Shown here: piece after piece, positions 7,580 to 16,484 of the stretch
How positions within the stretch are numbered: the stretch's first letter is position 1
How the letters are laid out: each line of letters opens with the position of its first letter
NCBI GenBank assembly: GCA_018240435.1
Contig: JAFEFT010000016.1
Coordinates: 47,818-111,817 of the forward strand
Length of the DNA stretch: 64,000 nt
Reading direction: 5' to 3'
From: Pseudomonadota bacterium
GTDB taxonomy: Bacteria > Pseudomonadota > Gammaproteobacteria > Xanthomonadales > Xanthomonadaceae
Notes under the pieces: generated by a model
The model's input: the letters and a program-made list of their open reading frames with translations, nothing else
What the model was told of the DNA's origin: nothing
Databases searched by the model: none
Translations under genes and position numbers: made by a program

Positions 7580-8173
7580 TCACGGATACAGCATCCGCTT
7601 TTCCCACGCGCCATCGCGCAATTCGTAGCGATAGCGTTCATGCAAACGGAAGTCGCCGGCGTACCAGAACTCGATGCCATCGGGGACGACGCGATAGCCG
7701 CCCCAGCCGGGCGGCCGCGGCACGTCGCGGCCTTCGAATTCATGTTCGGCACGGGCAATCGCCGCCTCGAAGCTCGCCCGCGAATCCAGCACCTGCGATT
7801 GCCGTGAGGCCCACGCGCCGATCTGGCTCATCCGTGGCCGGCTGGCAAAGTACGCATCGGCTTGCGCCTCGTCGACCCATTCCACTCGCCCCTCGATGCG
7901 CACCTGCACCGGCTGCGGCAGGTGCTTCCAGTGGAACAGCAAGGCCGCGCGCGGGTTGTCGCGCAGGTCGCGACCCTTGGCGCTGGCGCGATGCGTGTAG
8001 AAGACGAACCCGCGATCGTCGAATTGCTTGAGCAGCACCGTGCGCGCCGACGGCTCGCCGCGCGCGTTGGCGGTGGCCAGCGTCATCGCTGTCGGCTCAG
8101 GATCGCCCGACGCGCGCGCACGCTCGAGCAGATCGCGGAAGGTGTCCAGAATTTCGGGGGATACGTCGGTCAT
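7580..8173 (-). CDS. pdxH: Pyridoxamine/pyridoxine 5'-phosphate oxidase
   Basis: 197 residues, close to the family norm. PdxH is an FMN-dependent cytoplasmic oxidase making pyridoxal 5'-phosphate. Recognisable segments: [39 protein letters not shown], the FMN/substrate stretch [16 protein letters not shown], and the C-terminal [14 protein letters not shown] and [12 protein letters not shown] at 8173 gives the family N-terminus. Upstream on the same strand, beyond an inverted-repeat element, is the dodecin gene; downstream is the heptad array. The nearby yggS product also handles PLP, but no shared operon is evident. Confidence 0.96.
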   Translation of the reverse strand: MTDVSPEILDTFRDLLERARASGDPEPTAMTLATANARGEPSARTVLLKQFDDRGFVFYTHRASAKGRDLRDNPRAALLFHWKHLPQPVQVRIEGRVEWVDEAQADAYFASRPRMSQIGAWASRQSQVLDSRASFEAAIARAEHEFEGRDVPRPPGWGGYRVVPDGIEFWYAGDFRLHERYRYELRDGAWEKRMLYP

Positions 8174-8215
8174 GGGGACGTTGCGAGCTGGGAGTTGGGA
8201 GGCGGCACGCGCTTG

Positions 8216-8342
8216 CCTTCTCCCATTGGGAAAAGGTGGCCCGGCAGGGGCGGATGCGGGAAGAGACTACGGGAACGGATGATGCCGACGGAAATTCCCT
8301 TCCCGTATCCGTCCTTCGGGCACCTTCCCCCGGCGGAGGAAA
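8216..8342. repeat. MITE/BIME-like long imperfect inverted repeat
   Basis: Two arms of about 45-50 nt face each other around a centre near 8278. The inner arms pair as CGGATGCGGGAAG with CTTCCCGTATCCG; further out AAGGTGGCCCG pairs with CGGGCACCTT. The outer ends carry their own small hairpins (CTTCTCCC/GGGAAAAGG and CTTCCCCCGGCGGAGGAA). It lies between dodecin and pdxH. Related arm sequence recurs at 21744-21767 and, decayed, inside hom near 22719-22769. No reading frame is present, so it is non-autonomous if mobile. Confidence 0.7.
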
Positions 8343-8420
8343 GAACCAGAATGGCGGTGCGCGGAATCGCGCGGCCCACGCTGCCGTCATTCCAGTGCGG
8401 GCGCCTGCCCGACACCGTGC

Positions 8421-8624
8421 CTACTTGACGACAAACGTGATGCGCAGGTTGACCCGCCATTCCTTGACGCGACCGTCGTCGTCGGTGGTCACCTTGATGT
8501 CGTTGACCCAGGCGCCCTTGATGTTCTTCACGCTCTCGGCGCATTTGAGCAGGCCCGACTGGACGGCATCCTCGATGCTCTTGCCGGACGACGAGGTGAG
8601 TTCGATGACCTTGGCTACCGACAT
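8421..8624 (-). CDS. Dodecin (flavin-binding small protein)
   Basis: 67 residues starting MSVAKVIELTSSSGKSIEDAVQ, with NIKGAWVNDIKV and a C-terminal WRVNLRITFVVK, a good match to dodecins. These form cytoplasmic dodecamers that store or protect flavins or coenzyme A. Length and the central tryptophan of the flavin site (GAWV) fit the family. It stands alone, divergent from aroK with a 56-bp gap containing an 18-bp palindrome. Confidence 0.9.
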   Translation of the reverse strand: MSVAKVIELTSSSGKSIEDAVQSGLLKCAESVKNIKGAWVNDIKVTTDDDGRVKEWRVNLRITFVVK

Positions 8625-8645
8625 GATCGTGCTCCGTTCGGGCAG

Positions 8646-8677
8646 TTGGGAACGCTGTCGGCAATGCTAGCATTGCC
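8646..8677 (+). promoter_or_regulatory. Candidate aroK promoter with 18-bp perfect palindrome
   Basis: GGCAATGCTAGCATTGCC at 8660-8677 is a perfect 18-bp palindrome ending 3 nt before the aroK ATG. It contains TAGCAT (8668-8673), a possible -10 box, with TTGGGA (8646-8651) 16 nt upstream as -35. Initiation from this promoter would fall at or next to the ATG, giving a leaderless aroK mRNA. The palindrome could be an operator over the -10 box and could also act on the divergent dodecin gene. This is inferred from sequence only. Confidence 0.45.
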
Positions 8678-8680
8678 GCC

Positions 8681-9229
8681 ATGAATCCGGCTCCGAATCT
8701 GGCATTCGTCGGCCCCATGGGCGCCGGCAAGACGACCATCGGCAAACGCGTGGCGGCGCAGCTCGGGCTGCGCTTCGTCGATGTCGATCAGCAGTTGGAA
8801 CGCCTCACCGGCGCGCGCATTCCGCTGATCCTCGAATGCGAGGGCGAAGCCGGTTTTCGCGCCCGCGAATCGGCATTGATCGCCCAGCTGTGCGGCGAAC
8901 GCGGGCTGCTGATCGCCACCGGCGGCGGCGCCGTGCTCGATTCGGAAAATCGCCGCCTGCTGCACGAATCGGCGTTCGTGGTGCATTTGCAAATCGATGT
9001 CGAGGCGCAACTGTCGCGATTGGCGCGCGACCGCAGTCGGCCGTTGCTCGCCAGCGGTGATCGCCGCGGCAAGCTCGCCGCGCTGGCCGCCGAACGCGAG
9101 CCTTTGTACGCGCAGATCGCCGACCTCATCCAGCCGGCGGCGGGCGGTCGCCCCGACGCCGCGGCACGCCGGCTTGCTGCCCGCATCGTTCAACACTGGC
9201 AGCGCAGCGACCATGACGCGGCGGCCTGA
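8681..9229 (+). CDS. aroK: Shikimate kinase
   Basis: 182 residues. The enzyme phosphorylates shikimate with ATP in the chorismate pathway. It starts NLAFVGPMGAGKTTIGKRVA with P-loop GPMGAGKT (11-18), then the shikimate-binding DVDQQLE, the GEAGFRARES segment, the ATGGGAVL loop and the lid arginine in RDRSRPLL. ATG at 8681 has no Shine-Dalgarno sequence, consistent with the leaderless promoter proposed upstream. aroB follows after one base, the usual aroK-aroB operon. Confidence 0.96.
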   Translation: MNPAPNLAFVGPMGAGKTTIGKRVAAQLGLRFVDVDQQLERLTGARIPLILECEGEAGFRARESALIAQLCGERGLLIATGGGAVLDSENRRLLHESAFVVHLQIDVEAQLSRLARDRSRPLLASGDRRGKLAALAAEREPLYAQIADLIQPAAGGRPDAAARRLAARIVQHWQRSDHDAAA

Positions 9230-9230
9230 G

Positions 9231-10337
9231 ATGCTGCAATTGCAGGTGGAGCTGGGCACGCGCGCCTACCCGATCCGGATCGCGCCGGGCCTGCTCGAAC
9301 GCCGCGAGGCCTTCGCCGGCCTGCACTTCCCGCAGCATGTGCTGCTGGTCACCGACACCCACGTCGGCAAGCTCTACGGCGATCGCGTCCGCCGCATCCT
9401 GCCCGGCAACCACGAGGCGGCGCTGATCGCGCTGCCGCCCGGCGAACAACACAAGACGCTGGTGAGCGCCATGCGCATATTCAACGCGCTGGCCGAGATG
9501 CAGGCCAGCCGCGATGCGCTGGTGGTCGCCCTCGGCGGTGGCGTGATCGGCGACATGGCCGGTTTCGCCGCCGCCTGCTGGATGCGCGGCGTGCGCTGTC
9601 TGCAAATCCCGACCACGTTGCTGGCGATGGTGGATTCGTCGGTCGGCGGCAAGACTGCGGTGGATCTGCCGCAGGGCAAGAATCTGGTCGGTGCCTTCCA
9701 TCAACCCTGCGCGGTGGTGATCGACACCGACCTGCTCGCCACCTTGCCGCCGCGCGAGCTGGCGGCCGGACTGGCCGAAGTGGTCAAGTACGGCGCCCTT
9801 GGCGACGAGTCGTTCTTCGCCTGGGTCGAGCAGCACGCCGATGCGCTGATCGCCGGCGACACCGCGCGGCTGGCGCAGGCGGTGCATCGCAGTTGTGCGC
9901 ACAAGGCGCGGGTGGTGGTGGCCGACGAAACCGAACAGGGCGAGCGCGCCTTGCTCAACTTCGGCCACACTTTCGGCCACGCCATCGAGGCCGAAGCCGG
10001 TTACGGCAACCTGCTGCACGGCGAGGCGGTGGCGATCGGCATGATGCTGGCGGCGCGGCTGTCGTCCGAACTCGGCATCGCGCCATTGCTCGACGTGGCG
10101 CGGCTGGCGGCGGTACTCGAACGCCTGCGCCTGCCGGTGGCGGTCCCGGCGAAGATCGCCGCCAGGCTCGATCCGTCGGCGCTGCTGGCGCGGATGCGGC
10201 TGGACAAGAAGAATGTCTCCGGCCGCCTGCGCCTGATCCTGTGGCGCGGCATCGGCCATGCCTTCGTCGCCGAGAACGTCGACTCGCACCACGTCCTCGA
10301 CTTGCTCACCGACGCGGTCGCAGGCGATGGCGGCTGA
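9231..10337 (+). CDS. aroB: 3-dehydroquinate synthase
   Basis: 368 residues from ATG at 9231; the family norm is about 360. AroB uses NAD and a metal to cyclise DAHP to 3-dehydroquinate, the second shikimate-pathway step. Motifs: PPGEQHKTL, GGGVIGDMAGFAAACWMRGV, the nucleotide-binding MVDSSVGGKTAVDLPQGKN, and metal ligands in NFGHTFGHAIE and LHGEAVAIGM. An ATG at 9213 would overlap aroK by 17 nt and add six residues; the later start matches the family N-terminus (MLQLQVELGTRAYPI). It is co-transcribed with aroK. Confidence 0.96.
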   Translation: MLQLQVELGTRAYPIRIAPGLLERREAFAGLHFPQHVLLVTDTHVGKLYGDRVRRILPGNHEAALIALPPGEQHKTLVSAMRIFNALAEMQASRDALVVALGGGVIGDMAGFAAACWMRGVRCLQIPTTLLAMVDSSVGGKTAVDLPQGKNLVGAFHQPCAVVIDTDLLATLPPRELAAGLAEVVKYGALGDESFFAWVEQHADALIAGDTARLAQAVHRSCAHKARVVVADETEQGERALLNFGHTFGHAIEAEAGYGNLLHGEAVAIGMMLAARLSSELGIAPLLDVARLAAVLERLRLPVAVPAKIAARLDPSALLARMRLDKKNVSGRLRLILWRGIGHAFVAENVDSHHVLDLLTDAVAGDGG

Positions 10338-10398
10338 CCACATCGGCCGGGTCCCGGCGGCGCGCCAACGCCGACGCCGCCTTCGCTAGAATATCCGC

Positions 10399-10653
10399 AT
10401 GCGCATGCTCCTCCAGCACCCGCCAGCCGGCACCGAAGCGCCGCGCTTCGTGCAACTCACGCTCGAACAGGATCTGTTCGGCGGCTGGCTGCTGCTGCGC
10501 GAATCCGGCCAGACCGGGCAACGCAGTGCGGTCAAGCGCGAGCAATTCCTGCAGCGCGCGCAGGCCATCGCCGCGTTCGAACAGGCGCGCGACGCCAACC
10601 TCAAGCGCGGCTTTCGCATCACGTTTGCGCAAGGTGAAGATGCCCGCGCCTGA
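10399..10653 (+). CDS. Small WGR-like domain protein
   Basis: 84 residues. The pattern RFVQLTLEQDLFGGWLLLRESGQTGQRSAVKREQFLQRAQAIAAFEQARDAN (shown in part: LFGGWLLLRESGQTGQ) resembles a minimal WGR domain, a nucleic-acid-associated fold found alone in many proteobacteria and in PARP-type proteins. The WGR tripeptide itself is replaced by ESG, so the match rests on overall pattern. ATG at 10399 lies only 6 nt after a TAGAAT -10-like box (10387-10392), suggesting a leaderless message. Function is unknown. It sits alone between aroB and hemE. Confidence 0.65.
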   Translation: MRMLLQHPPAGTEAPRFVQLTLEQDLFGGWLLLRESGQTGQRSAVKREQFLQRAQAIAAFEQARDANLKRGFRITFAQGEDARA

Positions 10654-10779
10654 GGCCGCAGCACCGGCCTCGTCGCGCAGGCTGCACTCGCGCATCGCCA
10701 CCATCGCATCGCGACGCTGAGACCGAATCCGTTGCAGCCATCCGGCGCGCCCACTCCATCGAACCCATTGCCGCACACC

Positions 10780-11862
10780 ATGGTCACCGACACTCCCCGC
10801 AACGATTCCCTGCTGCGCGCCCTGCGCCGTGAACCTGTCGATCGCACACCCGTCTGGCTGATGCGCCAGGCCGGCCGCTACCTGCCCGAATACCGCGCCA
10901 CCCGCGCCCGCGCCGGCAGCTTCCTGACGATGGCCAAGACGCCCGAGCTGGCCTGCGAAGTGACCCTGCAACCGCTGGCGCGGTTCGATCTCGATGCCGC
11001 GATTCTGTTCTCTGACATTCTCACCGTGCCCGACGCGATGGGCCTCGGGCTGTATTTCGTCGACGGCGAAGGCCCGAAATTCGAACGCCCGATTCGCAGC
11101 GCCGCCGATGTCGAACGCCTCGCCGTGCCCGACATGGACCGCGAGTTGCGCTACGTGATGGATGCGGTGCGCCTGATCCGTCGCGAGCTCGCCGGCCGGG
11201 TGCCGCTGATCGGCTTTTCCGGCAGCCCGTGGACGCTGGCTTGCTACATGATCGAAGGCGGCGGCAGCGACAATTTCTCGCGCATCAAGGCGATGATGCT
11301 CGACCAGCCGGCGCTGCTGCATCGTCTGCTGAGCATCGTCACCGACGCCGTGATCGCCTACCTGTCGGCGCAGCGTGCTGCCGGCGCGCAGGCCCTGCAG
11401 GTGTTCGACACCTGGGGTGGCGTGCTCGCCCCGCATCACTATCGCGAGTTTTCGCTGCCGTATCTGACCCGTATCGCCCGCGACTTGCTGCGTGGTGATG
11501 GCGACGATCGGACGCCGCTGATCCTGTTTGGAAAAGGCAACGCCCCGTATCTGGAAGAACTTGCCGACAGCGGTGCCGACGCCATCGGCGTCGACTGGCT
11601 GGTGTCGCTCGAAGAAGCCCGCCGCCGCACCGATGGCCGCGTCGCCGTGCAAGGCAACCTCGATCCCGCCGTGTTGTACGGCTCGCCCGCCGCGATCTGC
11701 AATGAAGTGCGCCGCACGCTCGCCAGCTACGCCGCCGGCGGCGACGGCACCCACACCGGCCTCGTCTTCAACCTCGGCCACGGCCTGTCGCCGGACATGA
11801 ATCCCGAGCATGTGCAGGCATTGGTGGAGGCGGTGCACGAGGGTTCGCGTCGCAGCTGGTGA
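10780..11862 (+). CDS. hemE: Uroporphyrinogen decarboxylase
   Basis: 360 residues. HemE removes four acetate carboxyls from uroporphyrinogen III to give coproporphyrinogen III in cytoplasmic haem synthesis. The N-terminal [19 protein letters not shown] holds the conserved substrate-binding arginines; [18 protein letters not shown], the second signature [16 protein letters not shown] and the C-terminal [16 protein letters not shown] follow. ATG at 10780 matches the family N-terminus; the frame is open upstream to 10732 without conserved sequence. It is followed after 48 bp by a small unknown gene on the same strand. Confidence 0.97.
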   Translation: MVTDTPRNDSLLRALRREPVDRTPVWLMRQAGRYLPEYRATRARAGSFLTMAKTPELACEVTLQPLARFDLDAAILFSDILTVPDAMGLGLYFVDGEGPKFERPIRSAADVERLAVPDMDRELRYVMDAVRLIRRELAGRVPLIGFSGSPWTLACYMIEGGGSDNFSRIKAMMLDQPALLHRLLSIVTDAVIAYLSAQRAAGAQALQVFDTWGGVLAPHHYREFSLPYLTRIARDLLRGDGDDRTPLILFGKGNAPYLEELADSGADAIGVDWLVSLEEARRRTDGRVAVQGNLDPAVLYGSPAAICNEVRRTLASYAAGGDGTHTGLVFNLGHGLSPDMNPEHVQALVEAVHEGSRRSW

Positions 11863-11910
11863 GACAGGCCGGCCTCATGCTGCTACCCGGTTCCCACACT
11901 GGAGCACCCG

Positions 11911-12177
11911 ATGGGCCATGCCACCGTGCCACTGACTTCCGATCTGTCCGTCACGTTCATCACCGTTCCGGCCGCCGGCCGCATCCGCATCCAGATCCCC
12001 GGCCAACCCGACCTTGCCTGGGATCCGGGCGCCCGTCATCTGTTCCTGTTCGGCGATCGGTCGCAGACGCCGGTACCGCCGCCCTTGCCTGCCGAACTGA
12101 TGGCGAAACTCCATGAAGCCTTGCGCGCCCACGATGCGTGGCGGCGGGCGCCGGCCCGCGTCGAACGCTACCATTGA
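11911..12177 (+). CDS. Small hypothetical protein downstream of hemE
   Basis: 88 residues, no signal peptide or membrane segment. The middle part GRIRIQIPGQPDLAWDPGAR looks like a small beta domain and the C-terminal part AELMAKLHEALRAHDAWRR a helix. I do not recognise a family. Support for a real gene is the Shine-Dalgarno GGAG 6 nt before ATG at 11911, the same strand as hemE, and no better frame in the gap. It may be co-transcribed with hemE; function unknown. Confidence 0.55.
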   Translation: MGHATVPLTSDLSVTFITVPAAGRIRIQIPGQPDLAWDPGARHLFLFGDRSQTPVPPPLPAELMAKLHEALRAHDAWRRAPARVERYH

Positions 12178-12287
12178 TCGTGCGCAAGCCCAGTCTGGCG
12201 CCATCGCCGCGAGTGGCCAGGCCACGGGTTGGCGATGACCTTGGCATTCGCGCGTGCTGCCACGCACGCGCGAACAGCACACGTTCG

Positions 12288-15200
12288 TCACCTGCCCGGC
12301 AACGCCGCCAATGCTGCCGCCAGCAGATCCCCCGTCACCGGCTTGCGCAGGAAGCCATCCATGCCGGCGGCGCGGGCGTCGGCTTCGGCACCGGCGTCGG
12401 CGCGGGCAGTCACCGCCAGCAACGGCAACGACAGGCCGCGGGCGCGGATCAGGCGCGCCAGGTCCAGACCGGTGACGCCGGGCAAATCCAGATCAAGCAG
12501 GACGGCGTCGAAACGACCGCCATCGAGCTCGGACAGCGCCGCCAGCCCATGCGCGGCACGCACCACGGCGTGGCCTTGCAGGCGCAGTAATCCATCCATC
12601 ACTTCGGCGACGATGGCGTCGTCCTCGACCAACAGCAGGTGCAGCGCACGACGCCGCCTTGTCGCTGGCGTTGCTGGCGTGGTCGTGCCATCGGCCGCGC
12701 GCGACTCCGGCGGTAGCACGGCAGCGGGCAATGGCAGCAGCACGTCGAATCGGCTGCCGACACCCGGCGTGCTGTCGACCGCGATCGAGCCGGCCATCGC
12801 CGCCGCCAGTTCGCGGCAGATCGCCAGCCCGAGGCCACTGCTGCCGTGCCGCGTCGCCGCCTGTGCGCCCTCGCCCTGCTCGAAACGCGCGAACAGCCTT
12901 TCGACTTGCGCCGGCGCCATGCCCGCACCCGTGTCATTGACGGTGATGCGCAACTGGCCGGGCTCAGCCTGCCAGGAGAACACGATGCGCACGCCGCCTC
13001 GCTCGGTGAACTTGATCGCGTTGCTGCCCAGGTTGAGCAGGATCTGCCGCAGACGCGCGCTGTCGCCGGCCAGCCCACGCGGCAGGTCGGCGACCGCATG
13101 GGTGTCCAGGCGCAAGCCTTTTTCTTCGGCCAGCGGCCGCAGCAGGGCATCGACTTCGCGCAGCAACTGACGTGGATCGAACGGCGCGATCGCCAGCGCC
13201 AGCTTGCCGGCCTCGATGCGGGCCAGATCGAGGGCGTCGTTGACGAGCCGCAGCAGGTGTCGGCCGGCACGGTCGATCGCCTGCGCCTGCCCGCGCTGGC
13301 GCGGATCGAGCGGACTGGCCAGTAGCAGCTCGGTCATGCCCAGCACGCCGGTCATCGGCGTGCGGATCTCGTGCCCCATCGTCGCCAGAAAGCGCGATTT
13401 GGCCTCCGAATTCTGCTCGGCCAGCGCGCTGCGCTGCTCGGCCAGGGCCAGGGCATGGCGCTGGCGCAGGCGGCGCCGATACAGCCACGCCGCCAGCCAC
13501 AACAGCGCCAGCGTGAGCAGGATGTAACCCAGGCGCGCGGCGGTGGTCTGCCACCACGGCGGATGCACGACGACGATGATCTCGGGCAACCGCACCGCCT
13601 CGCCGTCGGCATCCGCGGCGGCAACCATCAAGGCGTAGCGCCCTGCATCCAGCCGCGGCCACACGTGCTGGCCATCGTCACCGCCATCGACCCAGTCGGC
13701 ATCGTAGCCGCGCAGGCGGAAGCGGTAGCGATTGGCCTTCGGGTCGAGGTAGGAAAGCAGGCGCGCGTTCACCTTCAGGTCGCGATCGTCCGGCCCCAGT
13801 TCGATCGGCGCATGCGGGTCGAGCGCCACCGTACGCCCGCCACGCCGCACCGCCAGCGCGTCGATCGCCAGCGTCGGCTGGCCGTCATCGAACGCGATGG
13901 CGGTCGGATCGAACAGCAGCAGGCCATCGACGGTACCCGCGACGGCGATCCCCGCCGCGGTGAGCAACGGCGGATGCCGGCCGAACTCCTGGCTCGGCAA
14001 GCCATCGCGCACGCCATAGACGCGCACGCGCCGACGCCGCGGATCGAAACGCAGCAGGCCGCGCTGGCTGGTCACCCAGACATCGCCGGCGGCATCGGCG
14101 AACACGCCGCCGGCGTCGACCTCGGGCAAGCCCTGGCGGGCATCGACGCGCGCCTGCAAAGTCAGGACATGGCCGTCCCAGCGATAGCGCTCCAGCGCGG
14201 ACTGCCGATGCAGCCACAGCGTCGTCGCATCGGCGAAGGCGAAGCCGTCGATGCGGTCGACCGGCGCCCCGGGCACCGTCACGAAACGGTGCAAGGCGTC
14301 GTTCCACGCCAGCAGGCCGCGGCCATTGGCGAGCCACAGCGCACCCTGCGGCGACACCCCGAGTTGCTCGGTATCGGCAACGGCCAGGCCGGAATCGTCG
14401 CCGGGCTTGATCGAAAACAGCACATGCCCGCTGCCATCGCGCGCCTGCACGCCGACGCCGAGGCTGGCGATCCACACCCGCCCGTCCGGCGTTTGTGCAA
14501 TCAGGTCGTTCGGCCCGGCCAGCGGCGCGTCAACGCCGGCGCCTTGATCCCACACTTGCACCTTGCGCGTATGCGGATCGGCACGGGCGATGCCGGTGTT
14601 GTAACCGATCCACAACGGGCCATCGCCGCGCTGGCTGATCGCCCACAGGAACTTGCGCGCCAGTTCCGGCGGTTGCCAGTGTTCGATGACGCCGGTGCGC
14701 GGGTCGATCCGGTCGATGGCGCTGCGCCCGCCGGCGACCCACAGGCGGCCGTCGCCGGCATCGGCGATCGCCTCGGGCGCGATCGTGCTGAGCGACTGCG
14801 GCCGCTCGCCGTCGTGGCGGAACGAGGCGAAACGCAATGCCTGCGGCGTCAATTGCGCCAGCCCGCCGTTGCGGGTGCCGAACCACAGATTGCCCTGGCG
14901 ATCTTGCAGCATCGCCAGCACCCGCTGGATGGTGGCGCCGGGCAAGGGCACGGCCTGCGTCGCCGCCACCGCTGTCGGCGCATCGAGGCGCCGGCGCAGC
15001 AGGCCGGGCACGCTCAACCACCAGCCGCCGCGACGGTCGTGGAGGATGCCGGTCACGCGCGGATCGTCGCCGTTGCCATTCCACGGCAGCGCCTGCACGC
15101 TGTCGTCGCGCGCGCGCAGGAACAATCCATCGCGAGTGCCCAGCAACACCGAGCCATCGGCTTGCGGGGCGATCGCCAGCACCAGCGTGTCGCGCACGCC

Positions 15201-15890
15201 GGCGGCTTCGACGCGATCGAAGTCGTGGCCGTTCCAGCGCGCCGCACCGGCGGTGGTGCCCACCCACAAGCCGCCGTTCGCATCGTGCGCCAGCACCATC
15301 ACGTTGGCATCCGGCAGGCTGTGCCGATCGCCCTGGCGCGACGTGAACGCGCTGACGCGGCCCTGCGCATCCAGACGATACAGGCCGCCGCCAAAGGTGC
15401 CGATCCACAACGCGCCATCGGCCGTGGAGTCGATCGCGAACACGTCGTCTTCGCCCAGCGCCGGCGTGGTGGTGTGATCGTAACGACGAAAATGCCGGCC
15501 ATCGGGCAGCAGCAGCGCCATGCCGTGCCCTTCCATCGCCAGCCAGAGGCGATCTTTCGCGTCGATGTGCAAGGCCTGCACGAGATTGCCGGGCAACGAC
15601 GCCGGATCGGCCGGATCGTGGCGCCACACCCTGAACCCGACGCCATCGAAGCGCGCCAGACCATCGTCGGTGGCCAGCCACAGGAACCCGCGCGCATCCT
15701 GGGCGATGGCGTTGACGCTGCTCGACGGCAGCCCATCGGCGACGCCGTACATGCGCAACTGCGGCGTTTCCGCCACCGCATCGGCAGTGGCACCGGCCGC
15801 GCCACCCAGTGCCGATGCCAACACCCGCAGCGGCGCCGCCACCATGCCCAGGCAGACCGACAACACCCCGGCAATGACGATCGCGCGCAT
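12288..15890 (-). CDS. Hybrid sensor histidine kinase with periplasmic two-component propeller
   Basis: 1200 residues. Order: signal peptide/anchor (MRAIVIAGVLSVCLGMVAAP), repeated propeller blades of the type GLPSSSVNAIAQDARGFLWLATDDGLARFDG in the periplasm, a Y_Y_Y-type domain ending RLDAGRYALMVAAADADGE, one membrane helix (LGYILLTLALLWLAAWLY), HisKA with FLATMGHEIRTPM (phospho-His about H840), HATPase_c (NAIKFTERGGVR, GSSGLGLAICRELA) and a C-terminal receiver with phospho-Asp in LLDLDLPG (about D1133) and lysine in FLRKP. It probably senses a periplasmic ligand. No DNA-binding domain or adjacent response regulator is present, so its output partner is unknown. ATG at 15890 follows GGGGGTGG. 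Confidence 0.9.
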   Translation of the reverse strand: MRAIVIAGVLSVCLGMVAAPLRVLASALGGAAGATADAVAETPQLRMYGVADGLPSSSVNAIAQDARGFLWLATDDGLARFDGVGFRVWRHDPADPASLPGNLVQALHIDAKDRLWLAMEGHGMALLLPDGRHFRRYDHTTTPALGEDDVFAIDSTADGALWIGTFGGGLYRLDAQGRVSAFTSRQGDRHSLPDANVMVLAHDANGGLWVGTTAGAARWNGHDFDRVEAAGVRDTLVLAIAPQADGSVLLGTRDGLFLRARDDSVQALPWNGNGDDPRVTGILHDRRGGWWLSVPGLLRRRLDAPTAVAATQAVPLPGATIQRVLAMLQDRQGNLWFGTRNGGLAQLTPQALRFASFRHDGERPQSLSTIAPEAIADAGDGRLWVAGGRSAIDRIDPRTGVIEHWQPPELARKFLWAISQRGDGPLWIGYNTGIARADPHTRKVQVWDQGAGVDAPLAGPNDLIAQTPDGRVWIASLGVGVQARDGSGHVLFSIKPGDDSGLAVADTEQLGVSPQGALWLANGRGLLAWNDALHRFVTVPGAPVDRIDGFAFADATTLWLHRQSALERYRWDGHVLTLQARVDARQGLPEVDAGGVFADAAGDVWVTSQRGLLRFDPRRRRVRVYGVRDGLPSQEFGRHPPLLTAAGIAVAGTVDGLLLFDPTAIAFDDGQPTLAIDALAVRRGGRTVALDPHAPIELGPDDRDLKVNARLLSYLDPKANRYRFRLRGYDADWVDGGDDGQHVWPRLDAGRYALMVAAADADGEAVRLPEIIVVVHPPWWQTTAARLGYILLTLALLWLAAWLYRRRLRQRHALALAEQRSALAEQNSEAKSRFLATMGHEIRTPMTGVLGMTELLLASPLDPRQRGQAQAIDRAGRHLLRLVNDALDLARIEAGKLALAIAPFDPRQLLREVDALLRPLAEEKGLRLDTHAVADLPRGLAGDSARLRQILLNLGSNAIKFTERGGVRIVFSWQAEPGQLRITVNDTGAGMAPAQVERLFARFEQGEGAQAATRHGSSGLGLAICRELAAAMAGSIAVDSTPGVGSRFDVLLPLPAAVLPPESRAADGTTTPATPATRRRRALHLLLVEDDAIVAEVMDGLLRLQGHAVVRAAHGLAALSELDGGRFDAVLLDLDLPGVTGLDLARLIRARGLSLPLLAVTARADAGAEADARAAGMDGFLRKPVTGDLLAAALAALPGR

Positions 15891-16005
15891 GCCACCCCCG
15901 GCGAGCATCCTCGCAATGCGGCGGCGCCGCCGCAAGCCTGCACCGATTCGCGCGCCCGTCCTACAATGCCGTCAGCGCCACGAACGCGGGCGGCCGGAGA
16001 TCACC

Positions 16006-16365
16006 ATGCCCGAGCACGGGAAGATCGACTACGTCGAATTTCCATCACGCGACCTGGCTGCGACCAAGCGCTTTTTCGAGCGCGCGTTCGGCTGGACATT
16101 CGCGGAACACGGCCCGGATTACGCTGCATTTTCCGACCAGGGGCTGGATGGCGGCTTCTTCCGCTCCGAGCTGACCGCGCGCACGGATGCCGGCAGTGCG
16201 CTGGTCGTGCTCTACAGCGACGACCTCGAAGCAACGCTGGGCAAGGTTCAGGCTGCCGGCGGCATGGCGGTGAAAGCGATCTTCGCCTTCCCCGGCGGTC
16301 GCCGCTTTCACTTCACCGAGCCGGGCGGCAACGAACTGGCCGTGTGGTCGCAGCCGGAAGCCTGA
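16006..16365 (+). CDS. VOC family (glyoxalase/dioxygenase-like) protein
   Basis: 119 residues, a single vicinal-oxygen-chelate domain: KIDYVEFPSRDLAATKRFFERAFGW at the start, DGGFFRSEL in the middle, GGRRFHFTEPGGNELAVW at the end. Family members bind a metal and act on diverse substrates; the terminal Glu in GNELAVW is a usual metal ligand, but the first histidine ligand is not evident, so metal binding and activity are uncertain. ATG at 16006 has GGAG upstream and a TACAAT -10-like box at 15962-15967. It is divergent from the sensor kinase and upstream of cytochrome b561. Confidence 0.85.
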   Translation: MPEHGKIDYVEFPSRDLAATKRFFERAFGWTFAEHGPDYAAFSDQGLDGGFFRSELTARTDAGSALVVLYSDDLEATLGKVQAAGGMAVKAIFAFPGGRRFHFTEPGGNELAVWSQPEA

Positions 16366-16484
16366 GCGAACCCAATCGCACGCAACAGGTCGAAGAACCC
16401 GATGGGCCGCCGGCACGTCGGCCCGCCCAGTCGTCGACCCGCCTGCGTTATCGTTTCCTGGCCCGATTCCGTACCCGACCCGAG

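Noticed and set aside
13371-16484. Long plus-strand frame running into cytochrome b561
   Set aside because: The part before 16485 is antisense to the hybrid kinase and has no recognisable sequence; the family start is MSLPPFERWNRIAQALHW.
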